Of a stretch of DNA of 64,000 bases, positions 35,024 through 43,595 are shown piece by piece. Made by a program: the position numbers and the translations under genes. The number at the start of each line of letters is the position of its first letter. Position 1 is the stretch's first letter. The DNA is taken from the NCBI RefSeq assembly GCF_014873485.1, contig NZ_JADBDT010000001.1:4334501-4398500 (forward strand), written 5' to 3'. The stretch is from Sphingopyxis sp. OAS728 (GTDB lineage Bacteria > Pseudomonadota > Alphaproteobacteria > Sphingomonadales > Sphingomonadaceae). The notes beneath the pieces were generated by a model. That model was not told the origin of the DNA, did not search any database, and was given only the letters and a program-made list of their open reading frames with translations.

Positions 35024-35818
35024 ATGAAGAATATCCTGTTGCTCGTACATGACGACCATAGCCAGGAAGCTCGCTTGCAGGCGGCGCTCGATATCACCCG
35101 GGCGGTCGAAGGCCATCTGACCTGCATCGACGTCACGCCCTATCCGCTCATCGCCGGTGACGGGTTCGGCTTTGCCGAAACCGTCGTCATCCTCGACGAG
35201 CGCGAAAGCGAGGCGAAGAACAAGTCGGTGATCAGCGAGCGCCTGTCGCGCGAGGATGTCAGCTGGAGCTGGATCGACGCGATGGACGAGATCGCGAATG
35301 CGGTACTCGATGCAGCCGACCTCGCCGACCTCATCATCCTCAATCGCGCGCTCGACGGCTTTCCGATGCCCGACATGCGCGACATCGCGAGCCGCATTGT
35401 CGCGCGCGCGAGTGCGCCCGTGCTGGCGGTGCCCGAGACGCTCGAACGCTTCGAGCTTGAGCGTGCGCTCGTCGCATGGGACGGCCGTCCCTCGGCGGCG
35501 GCCGCGCTCCGCGCCGCTGTACCGCTGCTCGTCTTCGCAAAAGAGGTCGAGATCTTCACCGCGCAAGGGTCCGACAATCATATCGTGCCTGAGGATGCCG
35601 CGACCTATCTCTCGCGCCACGGCATCGCGGCGAATGTACGCAAGACCGACATCGGCAAGTTTCACGCCGATTTCCTGATCTCCGACGAGGCAAAGATGTT
35701 CCGCGCCGATTATATCGTGATGGGCGCTTACGGCCGCGGCCGGCTGCGCGAGACCTTCGGCGGCACCACGAAGAATCTGCTTTCGAAGAGCAAATTCCCT
35801 CTGCTCATGAGCCATTGA
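35024..35818 (+). CDS. tandem universal stress protein (UspA family) 1
   Basis: 264 residues with two Usp domains. Seen: domain 1 starts MKNILLLVHDD; domain 2 ends with the UspA ATP-binding-like block YIVMGAYGRGRLRETFGGTTKNLL (G-2x-G-9x-G type) and FPLLMSH. AAGGAG lies before the ATG at 35024. Universal stress proteins bind ATP/AMP and support survival in growth arrest and hypoxia. Monocistronic: motif c upstream, a hairpin at 35849-35878 downstream. Paralogous to the gene at 38606. Confidence 0.9.
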   Translation: MKNILLLVHDDHSQEARLQAALDITRAVEGHLTCIDVTPYPLIAGDGFGFAETVVILDERESEAKNKSVISERLSREDVSWSWIDAMDEIANAVLDAADLADLIILNRALDGFPMPDMRDIASRIVARASAPVLAVPETLERFELERALVAWDGRPSAAAALRAAVPLLVFAKEVEIFTAQGSDNHIVPEDAATYLSRHGIAANVRKTDIGKFHADFLISDEAKMFRADYIVMGAYGRGRLRETFGGTTKNLLSKSKFPLLMSH

Positions 35819-35848
35819 TCGATGGCCGCCGGCCCTGTTTTCCGGCTT

Positions 35849-35878
35849 CGGGCTCGCACCTCCGACAGGGCGAGCCCG
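35849..35878. terminator. hairpin after usp1
   Basis: Perfect 9-bp inverted repeat CGGGCTCGC / GCGAGCCCG with a 12-base loop. No T-run follows, so a Rho-independent terminator is possible but not certain. Confidence 0.4.
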
Positions 35879-35948
35879 GCAATTCTGCAAGACCTGGCCG
35901 GAAGGGTCCGGAAACCTGCCGGCCGGCCAAAGCTTCGATAACGGGACC

Positions 35949-36368
35949 ATGGACATGTTGATCGCCCGATCGGGTTGGAGCGAGGCACCGCCGACCATTC
36001 TTATCGTCGAGGATGACCCGGCGGTGCGGCGCTCGCTCCTCCTGCTTCTGCAGGGACGCGGATTTGCGGCAAAGGCCTGGCCCGCCGCCGATCCCGCGCT
36101 CGCCGAGGCGGCGCGCGCCGCGCCCGACTGTCTGATCGTCGATTACCGGCTCGAGAGCAGCGACGGGATCGCGATGCTGGGCGCGCTACGCGCGCAGGGC
36201 TGGGATGGGCCGGCCATCCTGATCTCGGCCTATCCGTCCGGGGAATTGAGCGCGCGGGCGCGCGAGGCGGGCTTCGCGCTCGTTCTGGAAAAGCCCTTGC
36301 GCGAGCATATGCTTGTCGACGCCGTGACAAGGCTCACGCGCAGCGGCACGCCGCCCGCAAGCCCTTGA
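35949..36368 (+). CDS. single-domain response regulator (receiver only)
   Basis: 139 residues, CheY-like. Seen: ILIVEDDPAVRRSLL (acid pocket), phospho-acceptor Asp65 in CLIVDYRLESSDG, Ser in LISAYPSG and Lys in LEKPL. No output domain. No kinase adjacent; FixL at 25 kb or a distant kinase may phosphorylate it. FixL-linked single receivers act as phosphate sinks elsewhere, which is only an analogy. Starts at 35949 or 35955. Confidence 0.85.
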   Translation: MDMLIARSGWSEAPPTILIVEDDPAVRRSLLLLLQGRGFAAKAWPAADPALAEAARAAPDCLIVDYRLESSDGIAMLGALRAQGWDGPAILISAYPSGELSARAREAGFALVLEKPLREHMLVDAVTRLTRSGTPPASP

Positions 36369-36390
36369 GGCCTTGTCCGGCCGGGCGCGG

Positions 36391-36591
36391 CTATTCGGGA
36401 TATTCGCGCGGCGTGGCTTCGGGATGACTGTCGGGAAGCACCGGTGCCTCCGGCGACGTGCGCAGCGGCTGGCGATCGGGGTCCGGTGCCGGCGTCTCCG
36501 GATAGGCCTTGTCGGGCTGCACCGGCGGGTCGCAATCGGGACATTCGGGAGGGCGCGCCGCGCTGGCGGGGTCTCGCCCGAAACGATCCAT
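36391..36591 (-). CDS. small proline-rich protein, 66 residues
   Basis: AGGAGAG lies 8 bases before the ATG at 36591 (MDRFGRDPA), so I prefer it to the longer in-frame ATG at 36657. The protein is hydrophilic, Pro/Glu/Asp-rich, with a CPDC pair (PECPDCDPPVQPDKAYPETP) and ends REYPE. Probably disordered with a possible metal-binding CxxC. Follows the second alcohol dehydrogenase by 65 bases, same strand. Function unknown. Confidence 0.55.
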   Translation of the reverse strand: MDRFGRDPASAARPPECPDCDPPVQPDKAYPETPAPDPDRQPLRTSPEAPVLPDSHPEATPREYPE

Positions 36592-36656
36592 GGCAGTCTC
36601 TCCTGACAGGCCCGTCTGGCCTTCGCCACTTTCGCGCCGCTGGTGCGGGCGCGCCA

Positions 36657-37673
36657 TTAGGGATTCCCCCTAGCCGCGCCCTCGGGGACGAGGACGAGCG
36701 CGCCTTCGACTTCGCCGGCGCGCAACCGGTCGAGCGCGCGATTGGCGTCGGCGAGCGGTTGCGCGGTGACATGCGTCCGCACGCCGCAGCGCGCCGCGGC
36801 TTCGAGAAATGCTGCGCCATCGGCACGGGTCAGATTGGCGACCGACCGGATAGACCTTTCCTCCCAGAGATCGGCATAAGAAAAGGACGGGATGTCGCTC
36901 ATATGAATGCCCGCGCAGATGACGCGTCCGCCCTTGCGGACATGGCGTAGCGCTTCGGGAACCAGTGCTCCAACCGGCGCAAAGAGGATCGCTGCGTCGA
37001 GCGGGTCCGGCGGTGCTTCGGTCGACGCGCCCGCCCAGACGCAACCAAGCCGGCGGGCGAAATCCTGGCCAGCGGTATCGCCCTCGCGCGTGAAGGCGTA
37101 GACATCGGTGCCGTCGGCGATCGCGAGCTGCGCGAGAATATGTGCGGCGGCGCCGAAACCATAGAGGCCGAGCGCCTTCGCGCCGTCCGCCATGCGATAC
37201 GCGCGGTAGCCGATCAGGCCGGCGCAGAGCAAAGGCGCCGCATGAAGATCGTCGAAGGCGGCAGGGATTGCGAGGCAAAATCGCGCATCGGCGACGACAT
37301 GCGAAGCGAAACCGCCGTCGCGCGTGAAGCCGGTGAACTCGGGCGCGTCACAGAGATTTTCATGGCCCGTGGCGCAATAGGGGCAGGTGCCGCAGCTCCT
37401 GCCGAGCCAAGGCACGCCGACCCGGTCGCCAAGCTCGAACCGCGTGACGCCCGCGCCGAGAGCATCGACGTGGCCAACGATCTCATGGCCCGGGACAATC
37501 GGAAGCCGGCCGCTGATGTCGCCGTCGGCGATATGGAGATCGGTCCGGCATACGCCGCACGCGGTGATCGCAATCCTGATTTCGCCGTCTGCCGGGGTCG
37601 GCATCGCGCGTTCGACGCGGTGCAGCGGTGCGCCCGGCGTGTCGAGCTGCATGGCATGAAAGCCGTGGTCCAT
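36657..37673 (-). CDS. zinc-dependent alcohol dehydrogenase, AdhP-like
   Basis: 338-residue MDR dehydrogenase. Seen: CGVCRTDLHIADGD and PGHEIVGHVDALG (catalytic zinc), CGTCPYCATGHENLC (structural zinc loop) and GLYGFGAAAHILAQLA, a Rossmann motif in the GxGxxA form. Similar genes are recurrent partners of Usp and acetyltransferase genes in proteobacterial stress islands. Likely NADH-linked alcohol/aldehyde turnover to recycle NAD+ when oxygen is low. The GNAT gene lies 51 bp upstream, so they probably share a transcript. Confidence 0.88.
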   Translation of the reverse strand: MDHGFHAMQLDTPGAPLHRVERAMPTPADGEIRIAITACGVCRTDLHIADGDISGRLPIVPGHEIVGHVDALGAGVTRFELGDRVGVPWLGRSCGTCPYCATGHENLCDAPEFTGFTRDGGFASHVVADARFCLAIPAAFDDLHAAPLLCAGLIGYRAYRMADGAKALGLYGFGAAAHILAQLAIADGTDVYAFTREGDTAGQDFARRLGCVWAGASTEAPPDPLDAAILFAPVGALVPEALRHVRKGGRVICAGIHMSDIPSFSYADLWEERSIRSVANLTRADGAAFLEAAARCGVRTHVTAQPLADANRALDRLRAGEVEGALVLVPEGAARGNP

Positions 37674-37724
37674 TGGGAGTGTCTCCAGCCGGCTGCCTGC
37701 CGGGCGCCGACCCGATGGCCAGGG

Positions 37725-38270
37725 TCAGCGAAGATCGAGTTCGAGCAGAGCGAGCGTGGCGTCGCCATCATAGTCGCTCGCCTTGAACCCCAGCGTCCGC
37801 TCGACCTCCATCGCGCCCCGGTTGGCGCGGCTCTCGATCGACCGCAGCGTCTTGAGGCCGCGGACGCGGGCGAGATCGACGGCATGGTTGAGGAGGGTCC
37901 AGCCGACGCCGCGTGTCTTATACGCCGGCGCGACCGAAATCGCGACCTCGGCGGTCACGAACGCATCGTCGGCGGCGATCAGCAGGCTTGCGATGAGCTT
38001 CGATGTCGCGGCATCGAACGCGAGCAGATGCTCGCGGTGCCGGTGATCGACACCGATCATCGCCGCAAGCTGGGCGCTCGACAGGTGCGACTGGCCGCTT
38101 AGGAAGCGGAACTGCATATCGTCCGCCGTCAGGCCGTCGAAGAAATGATTGACGATATCCGCGTCGCTGTCGGCGACCGGCCGGAGACGAAGATCGACGC
38201 CGCTGCGGGTCTGCAGGCGGGTTTCGGTCGCCTCGCTGAGCGTGGTGTCGGGCGCATTGGTGAGCGTCAT
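37725..38270 (-). CDS. GNAT N-acetyltransferase
   Basis: 181 residues. Seen: LRLRPVADSDADIVNHFFDGLTADDMQFRFL and the acetyl-CoA loop region VAPAYKTRGVGWTLLNHAVDLARVRGL, resembling the C-terminal acetyltransferase domain of Pat/PatZ-type protein lysine acetyltransferases, here as a stand-alone domain. Could acetylate stress enzymes such as acyl-CoA synthetases; substrate unproven. Lies upstream of the AdhP-like gene and divergent from usp2. Confidence 0.8.
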   Translation of the reverse strand: MTLTNAPDTTLSEATETRLQTRSGVDLRLRPVADSDADIVNHFFDGLTADDMQFRFLSGQSHLSSAQLAAMIGVDHRHREHLLAFDAATSKLIASLLIAADDAFVTAEVAISVAPAYKTRGVGWTLLNHAVDLARVRGLKTLRSIESRANRGAMEVERTLGFKASDYDGDATLALLELDLR

Positions 38271-38483
38271 CCTCTGTCTCCTTGATTCGGGTCGGGCCGC
38301 CGGAGCGGCGAAGGGCGAAGGGTGAGGGTGCCCGCGATGCGGCTTTGCTCGCGCCGCGGGTCCGCCGGCGCGCGATTCACCGGAGTCCGGCGCGGGTGCG
38401 CGCGAAATGGGGTCAATGGACTGGGTCTCGGCATCGCTTGCTCCTTTGCGAAGTCAGGCTAGCGTCCCGCGCAGTCGGCGCAT

Positions 38484-38499
38484 TTCGTAATTATACGGA
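38484..38499. promoter_or_regulatory. island motif site d
   Basis: TTCGTAATTATACGGA, 106 bp upstream of usp2 and 41 bp upstream of the FNR-type box. Confidence 0.5.
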
Positions 38500-38539
38500 G
38501 CGACCGCAGTATGGCGCCCGGCCTGAAGGGCGCGGTTTA

Positions 38540-38553
38540 TTGACCGGTGTCAA
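38540..38553. promoter_or_regulatory. FNR/FixK-type box of usp2
   Basis: TTGAC-CGGT-GTCAA, perfectly symmetrical half-sites; 52 bp upstream of the ATG. Confidence 0.7.
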
Positions 38554-38605
38554 TGAAGCCGGTGCGCATAAGCGCTTCCCTCTCCATCATGAAGGAGAGC
38601 AAGAC

Positions 38606-39415
38606 ATGCGAAATCTTTTGATTCACGCCGACGCGAGCCCGGCCATGGCCGCGCGCACCGAGACGGCGCTCGCTATCGGACGGCGCCTCGGCGCTCATCT
38701 CAGTTTTCTGATCTGCTCGCCCTTCCAGCAGTTCATCGCCTCCGATCCCTTTGGCGGCATGTATCTGGCGCGCGAACAGCTCGCCAAGGCGCAGCTTGCC
38801 GATGCCGAGCTCGAGACCCGGCTCGCGGCGCAGCTCGCGCGCGAGGATGTGCCCTGGGACGTCGCCATCGCCGACGGCGATGCGCTCGCGGCGCTCTCGC
38901 TCGCCGCGACGCTAGCCGATCTTGCCATCGTATCGCTCGGCCCCCGCGACCGGCGCGGTCTCGCTCAGCCGACGCTGGCGGGCGACCTCGCAATGACTGT
39001 GCCCGCGCCCGTGCTCGCGTTGCCCGCCGAAAGCCAGCCGCTCGACCTTGATGCCCCGGTGATGATCCTGTGGAACGGCAGCCCGCAAGCCGCGCACGCC
39101 TTGCGCGCCGCTGGGCCGTTGATGGCGGGCGCGGGCAGCGTGACGATGGTGCAGGTCGGGCCGGATGAGGGACGGGTGCCGGCCGAGGACGCGCTCTGCT
39201 ATCTGTCGCGGCACGGCATTCATGCTGAGCTTCGCCGCCTCGATTGCGGGGCGCTTACGCCCGAGGAGATACTCGAGCGAACCGCGAAGGAAATGGCACC
39301 GGGGCTCATCGTGATGGGCGCCTATGGGCGTCCGCGGCTGCGCGAGACCCTGTTCGGTGGGGTGACGCGCTATCTGCTCGAAGCCGCGCCGGCGCCGCTC
39401 CTCCTCGCCCATTGA
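38606..39415 (+). CDS. tandem universal stress protein (UspA family) 2
   Basis: 269 residues, two Usp domains, paralogue of the protein at 35024. Seen: MRNLLIHADASPAMAARTETALAIG at the start, PVMILWNGSPQAAHALRAAGPLM opening domain 2, and IVMGAYGRPRLRETLFGGVTRYLL as the nucleotide-binding-like end. GAAGGAGAG sets the start at 38606. Two control signals lie upstream. fnr2 follows by 31 bases, so fnr2 is probably co-transcribed. Confidence 0.9.
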   Translation: MRNLLIHADASPAMAARTETALAIGRRLGAHLSFLICSPFQQFIASDPFGGMYLAREQLAKAQLADAELETRLAAQLAREDVPWDVAIADGDALAALSLAATLADLAIVSLGPRDRRGLAQPTLAGDLAMTVPAPVLALPAESQPLDLDAPVMILWNGSPQAAHALRAAGPLMAGAGSVTMVQVGPDEGRVPAEDALCYLSRHGIHAELRRLDCGALTPEEILERTAKEMAPGLIVMGAYGRPRLRETLFGGVTRYLLEAAPAPLLLAH

Positions 39416-39446
39416 CCGCGATGCCTACCTGCCGGGCACCCGGCGC

Positions 39447-40136
39447 ATGATCGATTGCCTGTCCTGCATCGTGCGCAACCGCGCCATTTGTGCGAGCCTG
39501 CGGCCGGACGAGCTCCTGTTGCTCGGCCGGATGGGCCGGCGCCAGCGCGTGAGCAGCGGGCATACGCTCCTGTGGGAGGGCGACGACGCGCCGGTCGTCG
39601 CCAATGTCCTTGAAGGCGTCCTGAAACTCGTCGCCGCCACCGCCGACGGGCGCGAGCAGATCGTCGGTATCGTCTTTCCCTCGGACTTCATCGGGCGGCC
39701 GTTCGGGAAGGAAAGCCCGTATAGCGTCAGCGCGATCAGCGCCGCCGAGCTTTGCATCTTCCATCGCGACCAGTTCGACGAGTTCGCCGCCGACCATCCC
39801 GATCTCCAACAAAAATTGCTGCGCCGCACGCTAGGCGAACTCGATCGCGCGCGCCGCTGGATGCTTCTGCTCGGGCGCAAGTCGGCGTCCGAGAAGGTTG
39901 CTTCCTTCCTGCTCGAAATGGCCGATCGCTTGTCGCCTCCTCCCGGTGCGGCGGATACGACGCGAGGCTTCGAGCTGCCCTTCGGCCGTCAGCAGATCGC
40001 CGACATCTTGGGTCTCACCATCGAGACCACGAGCCGCCAGTTCACCAAAATGCGCGCCGATGGCCTGATCGACCTTCCATCCCGCCGCAAGATCGTCATC
40101 AACGACCTTGCGGCTCTGAACGAAATGGCAGGCTGA
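39447..40136 (+). CDS. FNR-family regulator, paralogue 2
   Basis: 229 residues. Seen: N-terminal CLSCIVRNRAIC (Cys4, Cys7, Cys15), a central Cys in AELCIF (4Fe-4S ligand set of the FnrN/AadR type), beta-roll core, and HTH FGRQQIADILGLTIETTSRQFTKM with the E..SR recognition pattern of FNR, which fits TTGAT half-sites. Very similar to paralogue 1 over its whole length. Most likely the regulator of the nearby TTGAy-N4-GTCAA boxes, including those of ccoN, ompW and hemN. Confidence 0.9.
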   Translation: MIDCLSCIVRNRAICASLRPDELLLLGRMGRRQRVSSGHTLLWEGDDAPVVANVLEGVLKLVAATADGREQIVGIVFPSDFIGRPFGKESPYSVSAISAAELCIFHRDQFDEFAADHPDLQQKLLRRTLGELDRARRWMLLLGRKSASEKVASFLLEMADRLSPPPGAADTTRGFELPFGRQQIADILGLTIETTSRQFTKMRADGLIDLPSRRKIVINDLAALNEMAG

Positions 40137-40161
40137 CCGGCCACCGGCGCCAGTTGAGAGG

Positions 40162-40833
40162 TCAGAAACGAAAAGCGACGCCGGCGCTGATCACCCAGGG
40201 ATCCAGCTTGTGCCGCGTCTTCAGCACCTCGGTCGTCCCGGCATACCATGTCGCGGTCGGACGCAGGAAATAGCGTTTGGCATCGAAGGATAGCGCGAGT
40301 CCCTTGTCGTTCACCGGAATATCGACCCCGGCCTGGAGCGCGGCGCCGAGCTTGTCGCCCATCTTCTGGCGGGTCGCGCCGAGCGACCGGGTCGTGGCGC
40401 CGGGCTTTTCGTCGATGAAGATGAAGTAGCTCGGACCCGCCCCCACATAAGGCTGGATGCCGCCTTCCTTGCCGAAATGATATTTGAGCGTCAGCGTCGC
40501 GGGGACGATCTTGGCGTTCGACACCAACGTCGCGCCGCTCAGCGCGCCGCGGCCGTTCACGTCATGCTGGGTCACCCCGGCAATCGTCTCGAGCGAGATA
40601 TGGTCGGCGACATAATATTCGATCGCGACCGTCGGCGTGACATTGTCGTCGGCCTTGGTTTGTGTCCCGGCCGGAAGCCCGATCCGGTCGAGCTTGACGT
40701 CGCTGATCTTGCCGTCGGGTGCGACATAGGTCGCGAAAATCTTGAACTGGACATCGCCAGCCTTGGCCGCGGCCTGCCCGGGAATCGCGGCGGCGGCCGC
40801 CAGCGCGATCAGCGAGAGATGCTGTTTTTTCAT
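40162..40833 (-). CDS. OmpW-family outer-membrane protein
   Basis: Eight-stranded outer-membrane barrel of 223 residues. Seen: signal peptide (residues 1-23, ending QAAA), VQFKIFATYVAPDG, the OmpW hallmark LTLKYHFGKEGGIQPYVGAGPSYFIF, and a terminal Phe (VAFRF). AAGGAG before the ATG at 40833. OmpW is widely induced at low oxygen by FNR, and an FNR-type box lies 79 bp upstream, shared with ccoN. May carry small hydrophobic molecules. Confidence 0.9.
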   Translation of the reverse strand: MKKQHLSLIALAAAAAIPGQAAAKAGDVQFKIFATYVAPDGKISDVKLDRIGLPAGTQTKADDNVTPTVAIEYYVADHISLETIAGVTQHDVNGRGALSGATLVSNAKIVPATLTLKYHFGKEGGIQPYVGAGPSYFIFIDEKPGATTRSLGATRQKMGDKLGAALQAGVDIPVNDKGLALSFDAKRYFLRPTATWYAGTTEVLKTRHKLDPWVISAGVAFRF

Positions 40834-40911
40834 GGTCGTTGCTCCTTGCGTTGACCTGGGCTCCCTGCACCCGGCGTGGTCGCCGGGCATTGATGCCGCG
40901 CAATCTATTCG

Positions 40912-40925
40912 TTGATCCTGGTCAA
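40912..40925. promoter_or_regulatory. FNR/FixK-type box of ccoN and ompW
   Basis: TTGAT-CCTG-GTCAA in the divergent ompW/ccoN region, 80 bp from both start codons. Confidence 0.8.
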
Positions 40926-41004
40926 TGTTTTTGCCCCGCCGCACGGCCAAGAGCGGTCCCGAACCATGCGGCGCCAAAGCCGCGCGAAAACAGGGACAAG
41001 CGAT

Positions 41005-42663
41005 ATGGACACTCTGGTAGCAAAGGCGGGGGGCTGGCTCGGCCTGGCCCTGCTCGCGCTGGTGATGGCGGCGGTCGCGGTCGATGCGCCCTTCGCCGTC
41101 CATATGATCATCGTCGCGCTGGCCGCTTTGCTGATGCTCTGGGCGACCGTGTCGCGCGCCGATTATGAGGCGATCGCGCGCGGGATATTGAAGATGCCCG
41201 CCGATCAGGGCGTCTATGACGACGACCCGGTGCGTTGGGGTGTGATCGCGAACTTGTTCTGGGGCATCGCCGGGATGGCGGCGGGACTCTACATCGCATT
41301 GCAGCTCGCTTTCCCGGCGCTCAACCTCAATCTTGAATATACGACCTTCGGGCGGCTGCGGCCGCTGCACACCTCGGCGGTGATCTTCGCCTTCGGCGGC
41401 AACGCGCTGATCGCGACGAGCTTTTACGTCGTCCAGCGCACCTGCCGCGCGCGGCTCGCTTTCCCGACGCTCGCGCGCTTTGTCTTCTGGGGATACCAGC
41501 TCTTCATCGTGCTTGCCGCCACCGGCTATCTGATGGGCGTCACCGAGGCACGCGAATATGCCGAGCCCGAATGGTATGTCGACCTATGGCTGACGATCGT
41601 CTGGGTCGCCTATCTGGTCGTTTTCACCGGCACGATCGTCAAGCGCCGCGAGCCGCATATCTATGTCGCCAACTGGTTTTACCTGAGCTTCATCGTCACC
41701 ATTGCGATGCTCCACATCGTCAACAATCTGTCGGTGCCGGCGAGCATCTTCGGATCCAAGAGCTATGCCGCCTTTGCCGGGGTGCAGGATGCGCTGACGC
41801 AATGGTGGTACGGGCATAATGCGGTCGGCTTCTTCCTGACCGCGGGCTTCCTCGCGATGATGTATTATTTCGTGCCGAAGCAGGCCGAGCGGCCGGTGTA
41901 CAGCTATCGCCTGTCGATCATCCACTTCTGGTCGCTGATCTTCCTCTACATCTGGGCGGGGCCGCACCACCTCCATTACACCGCGCTGCCCGACTGGGCG
42001 CAGACGCTGGGCATGGTCTTTTCGGTGATCCTGTGGATGCCGAGCTGGGGCGGCATGATCAACGGTCTGATGACGCTGAACGGCGCGTGGGACAAGATCC
42101 GCACCGACCCGATCATCCGCATGATGGTGATGGCGCTCGCCTTCTACGGCATGAGCACCTTCGAAGGCCCGATGATGTCGATCAAATGGGTCAACTCGAT
42201 GTCGCATTACACCGACTGGACGATCGGCCATGTGCACTCGGGCGCGCTCGGCTGGAACGGCATGATCACCTTCGCCTGCGTCTATTATCTCGTGCCGCGC
42301 CTGTGGGGCCGCGAGCGGCTCTACAGCCTGCGCATGGTCAACTGGCACTTCTGGCTCGCGACCGTCGGCATCGTTTTCTACGCCGCGTCGATGTGGGTCG
42401 CGGGCATCATGCAGGGCCTGATGTGGCGCGAATATGGAGCCGACGGCTACCTCGTCTACAGCTTCGTCGAAAGCGTCGCGGCGATGCACCCGATGTACCT
42501 GATCCGCGCCGCGGGCGGGGCGATGTATCTCGCCGGCTTCCTGATCATGGTCTTCAACGTCTGGGCGACGCTCAGCGGCAAGGTGCGCGCCGAAAAGCCG
42601 ATGACCGAAACCCCGTACAACGCCGCAGCGGACCGCCCGCTCGCGCCCGTCCCTGCCGAATAA
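41005..42663 (+). CDS. ccoN: cbb3-type cytochrome c oxidase subunit I
   Basis: Catalytic subunit carrying haem b, haem b3 and CuB; inner membrane, twelve helices. Seen: [23 protein letters not shown] (low-spin haem His), [30 protein letters not shown] (CuB His pair), and [16 protein letters not shown] (haem ligands). 552 residues if started at the ATG 41005 ([11 protein letters not shown]); the open frame extends further upstream but the FNR box at 40912 argues against that. First gene of ccoNOQPGHIS. High-affinity oxidase for micro-oxic respiration. Confidence 0.96.
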   Translation: MDTLVAKAGGWLGLALLALVMAAVAVDAPFAVHMIIVALAALLMLWATVSRADYEAIARGILKMPADQGVYDDDPVRWGVIANLFWGIAGMAAGLYIALQLAFPALNLNLEYTTFGRLRPLHTSAVIFAFGGNALIATSFYVVQRTCRARLAFPTLARFVFWGYQLFIVLAATGYLMGVTEAREYAEPEWYVDLWLTIVWVAYLVVFTGTIVKRREPHIYVANWFYLSFIVTIAMLHIVNNLSVPASIFGSKSYAAFAGVQDALTQWWYGHNAVGFFLTAGFLAMMYYFVPKQAERPVYSYRLSIIHFWSLIFLYIWAGPHHLHYTALPDWAQTLGMVFSVILWMPSWGGMINGLMTLNGAWDKIRTDPIIRMMVMALAFYGMSTFEGPMMSIKWVNSMSHYTDWTIGHVHSGALGWNGMITFACVYYLVPRLWGRERLYSLRMVNWHFWLATVGIVFYAASMWVAGIMQGLMWREYGADGYLVYSFVESVAAMHPMYLIRAAGGAMYLAGFLIMVFNVWATLSGKVRAEKPMTETPYNAAADRPLAPVPAE

Positions 42664-42675
42664 GGAGCCCGGATC

Positions 42676-43440
42676 ATGGCCACCAGACCCGCCAAACAGG
42701 GCTTCAGCCACAAGAAGATCGAACGCAATGTGACGTTGCTCGGCGCGCTCGCGCTGCTCACCGTCACCATCGGCGGCATCGTCGAGATCGCGCCGCTTTT
42801 CTGGATCGACAACACGGTCGAGAAGGTCGAGGGCATGCGCCCCTATACCCCGCTCGAGCTCGCCGGACGCAACATCTACATGCGCGAGGGCTGCTACACC
42901 TGCCACAGCCAGATGATCCGTCCGTTCCGCGACGAGGTCGAACGCTATGGCCACTACAGCCTCGCCGCCGAGAGCATGTACGACCACCCGTTCCAATGGG
43001 GGTCGAAACGCACCGGGCCCGACCTGGCGCGCGTCGGCGGCCGCTATTCGGACGAATGGCACAAGGCGCATCTGATCGACCCGCGCAGCGTCGTGCCCGA
43101 ATCGATCATGCCGCCCTATGCCTTCCTCGCCGAACGCGATCTCCAGACGGGCGACATGGCGAACGACCTGACCGCGCTCTATCGCGTCGGTGTGCCCTAT
43201 ACGAAGGCCGACATCGCCAAGGCGAACGATGACATCCGGGCGCAGGCCGACCCCGATGCCGGCGCGGGCGATCTGCAGAAGCGCTATCCGAAGGCGCAGG
43301 TCCGCGACTTTGACGGCGACCCCGCGCGCGTGACCGAGATGGATGCGCTGATTGCCTATCTTCAGATGCTCGGCACGCTGGTCGATGTCGACAAGGCGGC
43401 GCCACAGGAACGCGCCGGCGAAACGGAGGCGGCGCGATGA
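42676..43440 (+). CDS. ccoO: cbb3 oxidase subunit II, monohaem cytochrome c
   Basis: 254 residues. Seen: one N-terminal membrane anchor ([23 protein letters not shown]), then the haem c site [17 protein letters not shown] and a distal Met in [10 protein letters not shown], as in CcoO. AAGGAGCC precedes the ATG. It passes electrons from CcoP to CcoN. Its stop overlaps ccoQ (ATGA). Confidence 0.96.
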   Translation: MATRPAKQGFSHKKIERNVTLLGALALLTVTIGGIVEIAPLFWIDNTVEKVEGMRPYTPLELAGRNIYMREGCYTCHSQMIRPFRDEVERYGHYSLAAESMYDHPFQWGSKRTGPDLARVGGRYSDEWHKAHLIDPRSVVPESIMPPYAFLAERDLQTGDMANDLTALYRVGVPYTKADIAKANDDIRAQADPDAGAGDLQKRYPKAQVRDFDGDPARVTEMDALIAYLQMLGTLVDVDKAAPQERAGETEAAR

Positions 43441-43595
43441 GCTACGACGCGCTTCGCCATTTCGCCGATAGCTGGGGGCTGCTCGCCTTGGCGCTGCTGT
43501 TCCTCACCCTTATCGCCTGGCCGTTCCGGCCGAGCGCGCGCGCCCGCAACGAAGAGGCCGCGAACATGATCTTCAAGGACGACGAGCATGGCTGA
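43437..43595 (+). CDS. ccoQ: cbb3 oxidase assembly/stability subunit CcoQ
   Basis: 52 residues: [15 protein letters not shown], one transmembrane helix ([16 protein letters not shown]) and a charged tail. Overlaps ccoO by 4 and ccoP by 8 bases, so it is translationally coupled to both. CcoQ stabilises the oxidase in oxygen. Confidence 0.88.
   Translation: MSYDALRHFADSWGLLALALLFLTLIAWPFRPSARARNEEAANMIFKDDEHG

Larger units (their letters stand above)
38271..38605. promoter_or_regulatory. 335-bp divergent control region GNAT/usp2
   Basis: No gene seen. Holds island motif d (38484-38499) and a symmetrical FNR-type box (38540-38553), the only place in the window where both signals occur together. 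AAGGAGAG precedes usp2. Confidence 0.6.

Noticed and set aside
41584..43071. 495-codon minus-strand ORF across ccoN/ccoO
   Set aside because: Shadow of conserved oxidase genes; charged His/Arg/Asp-rich with no domain.
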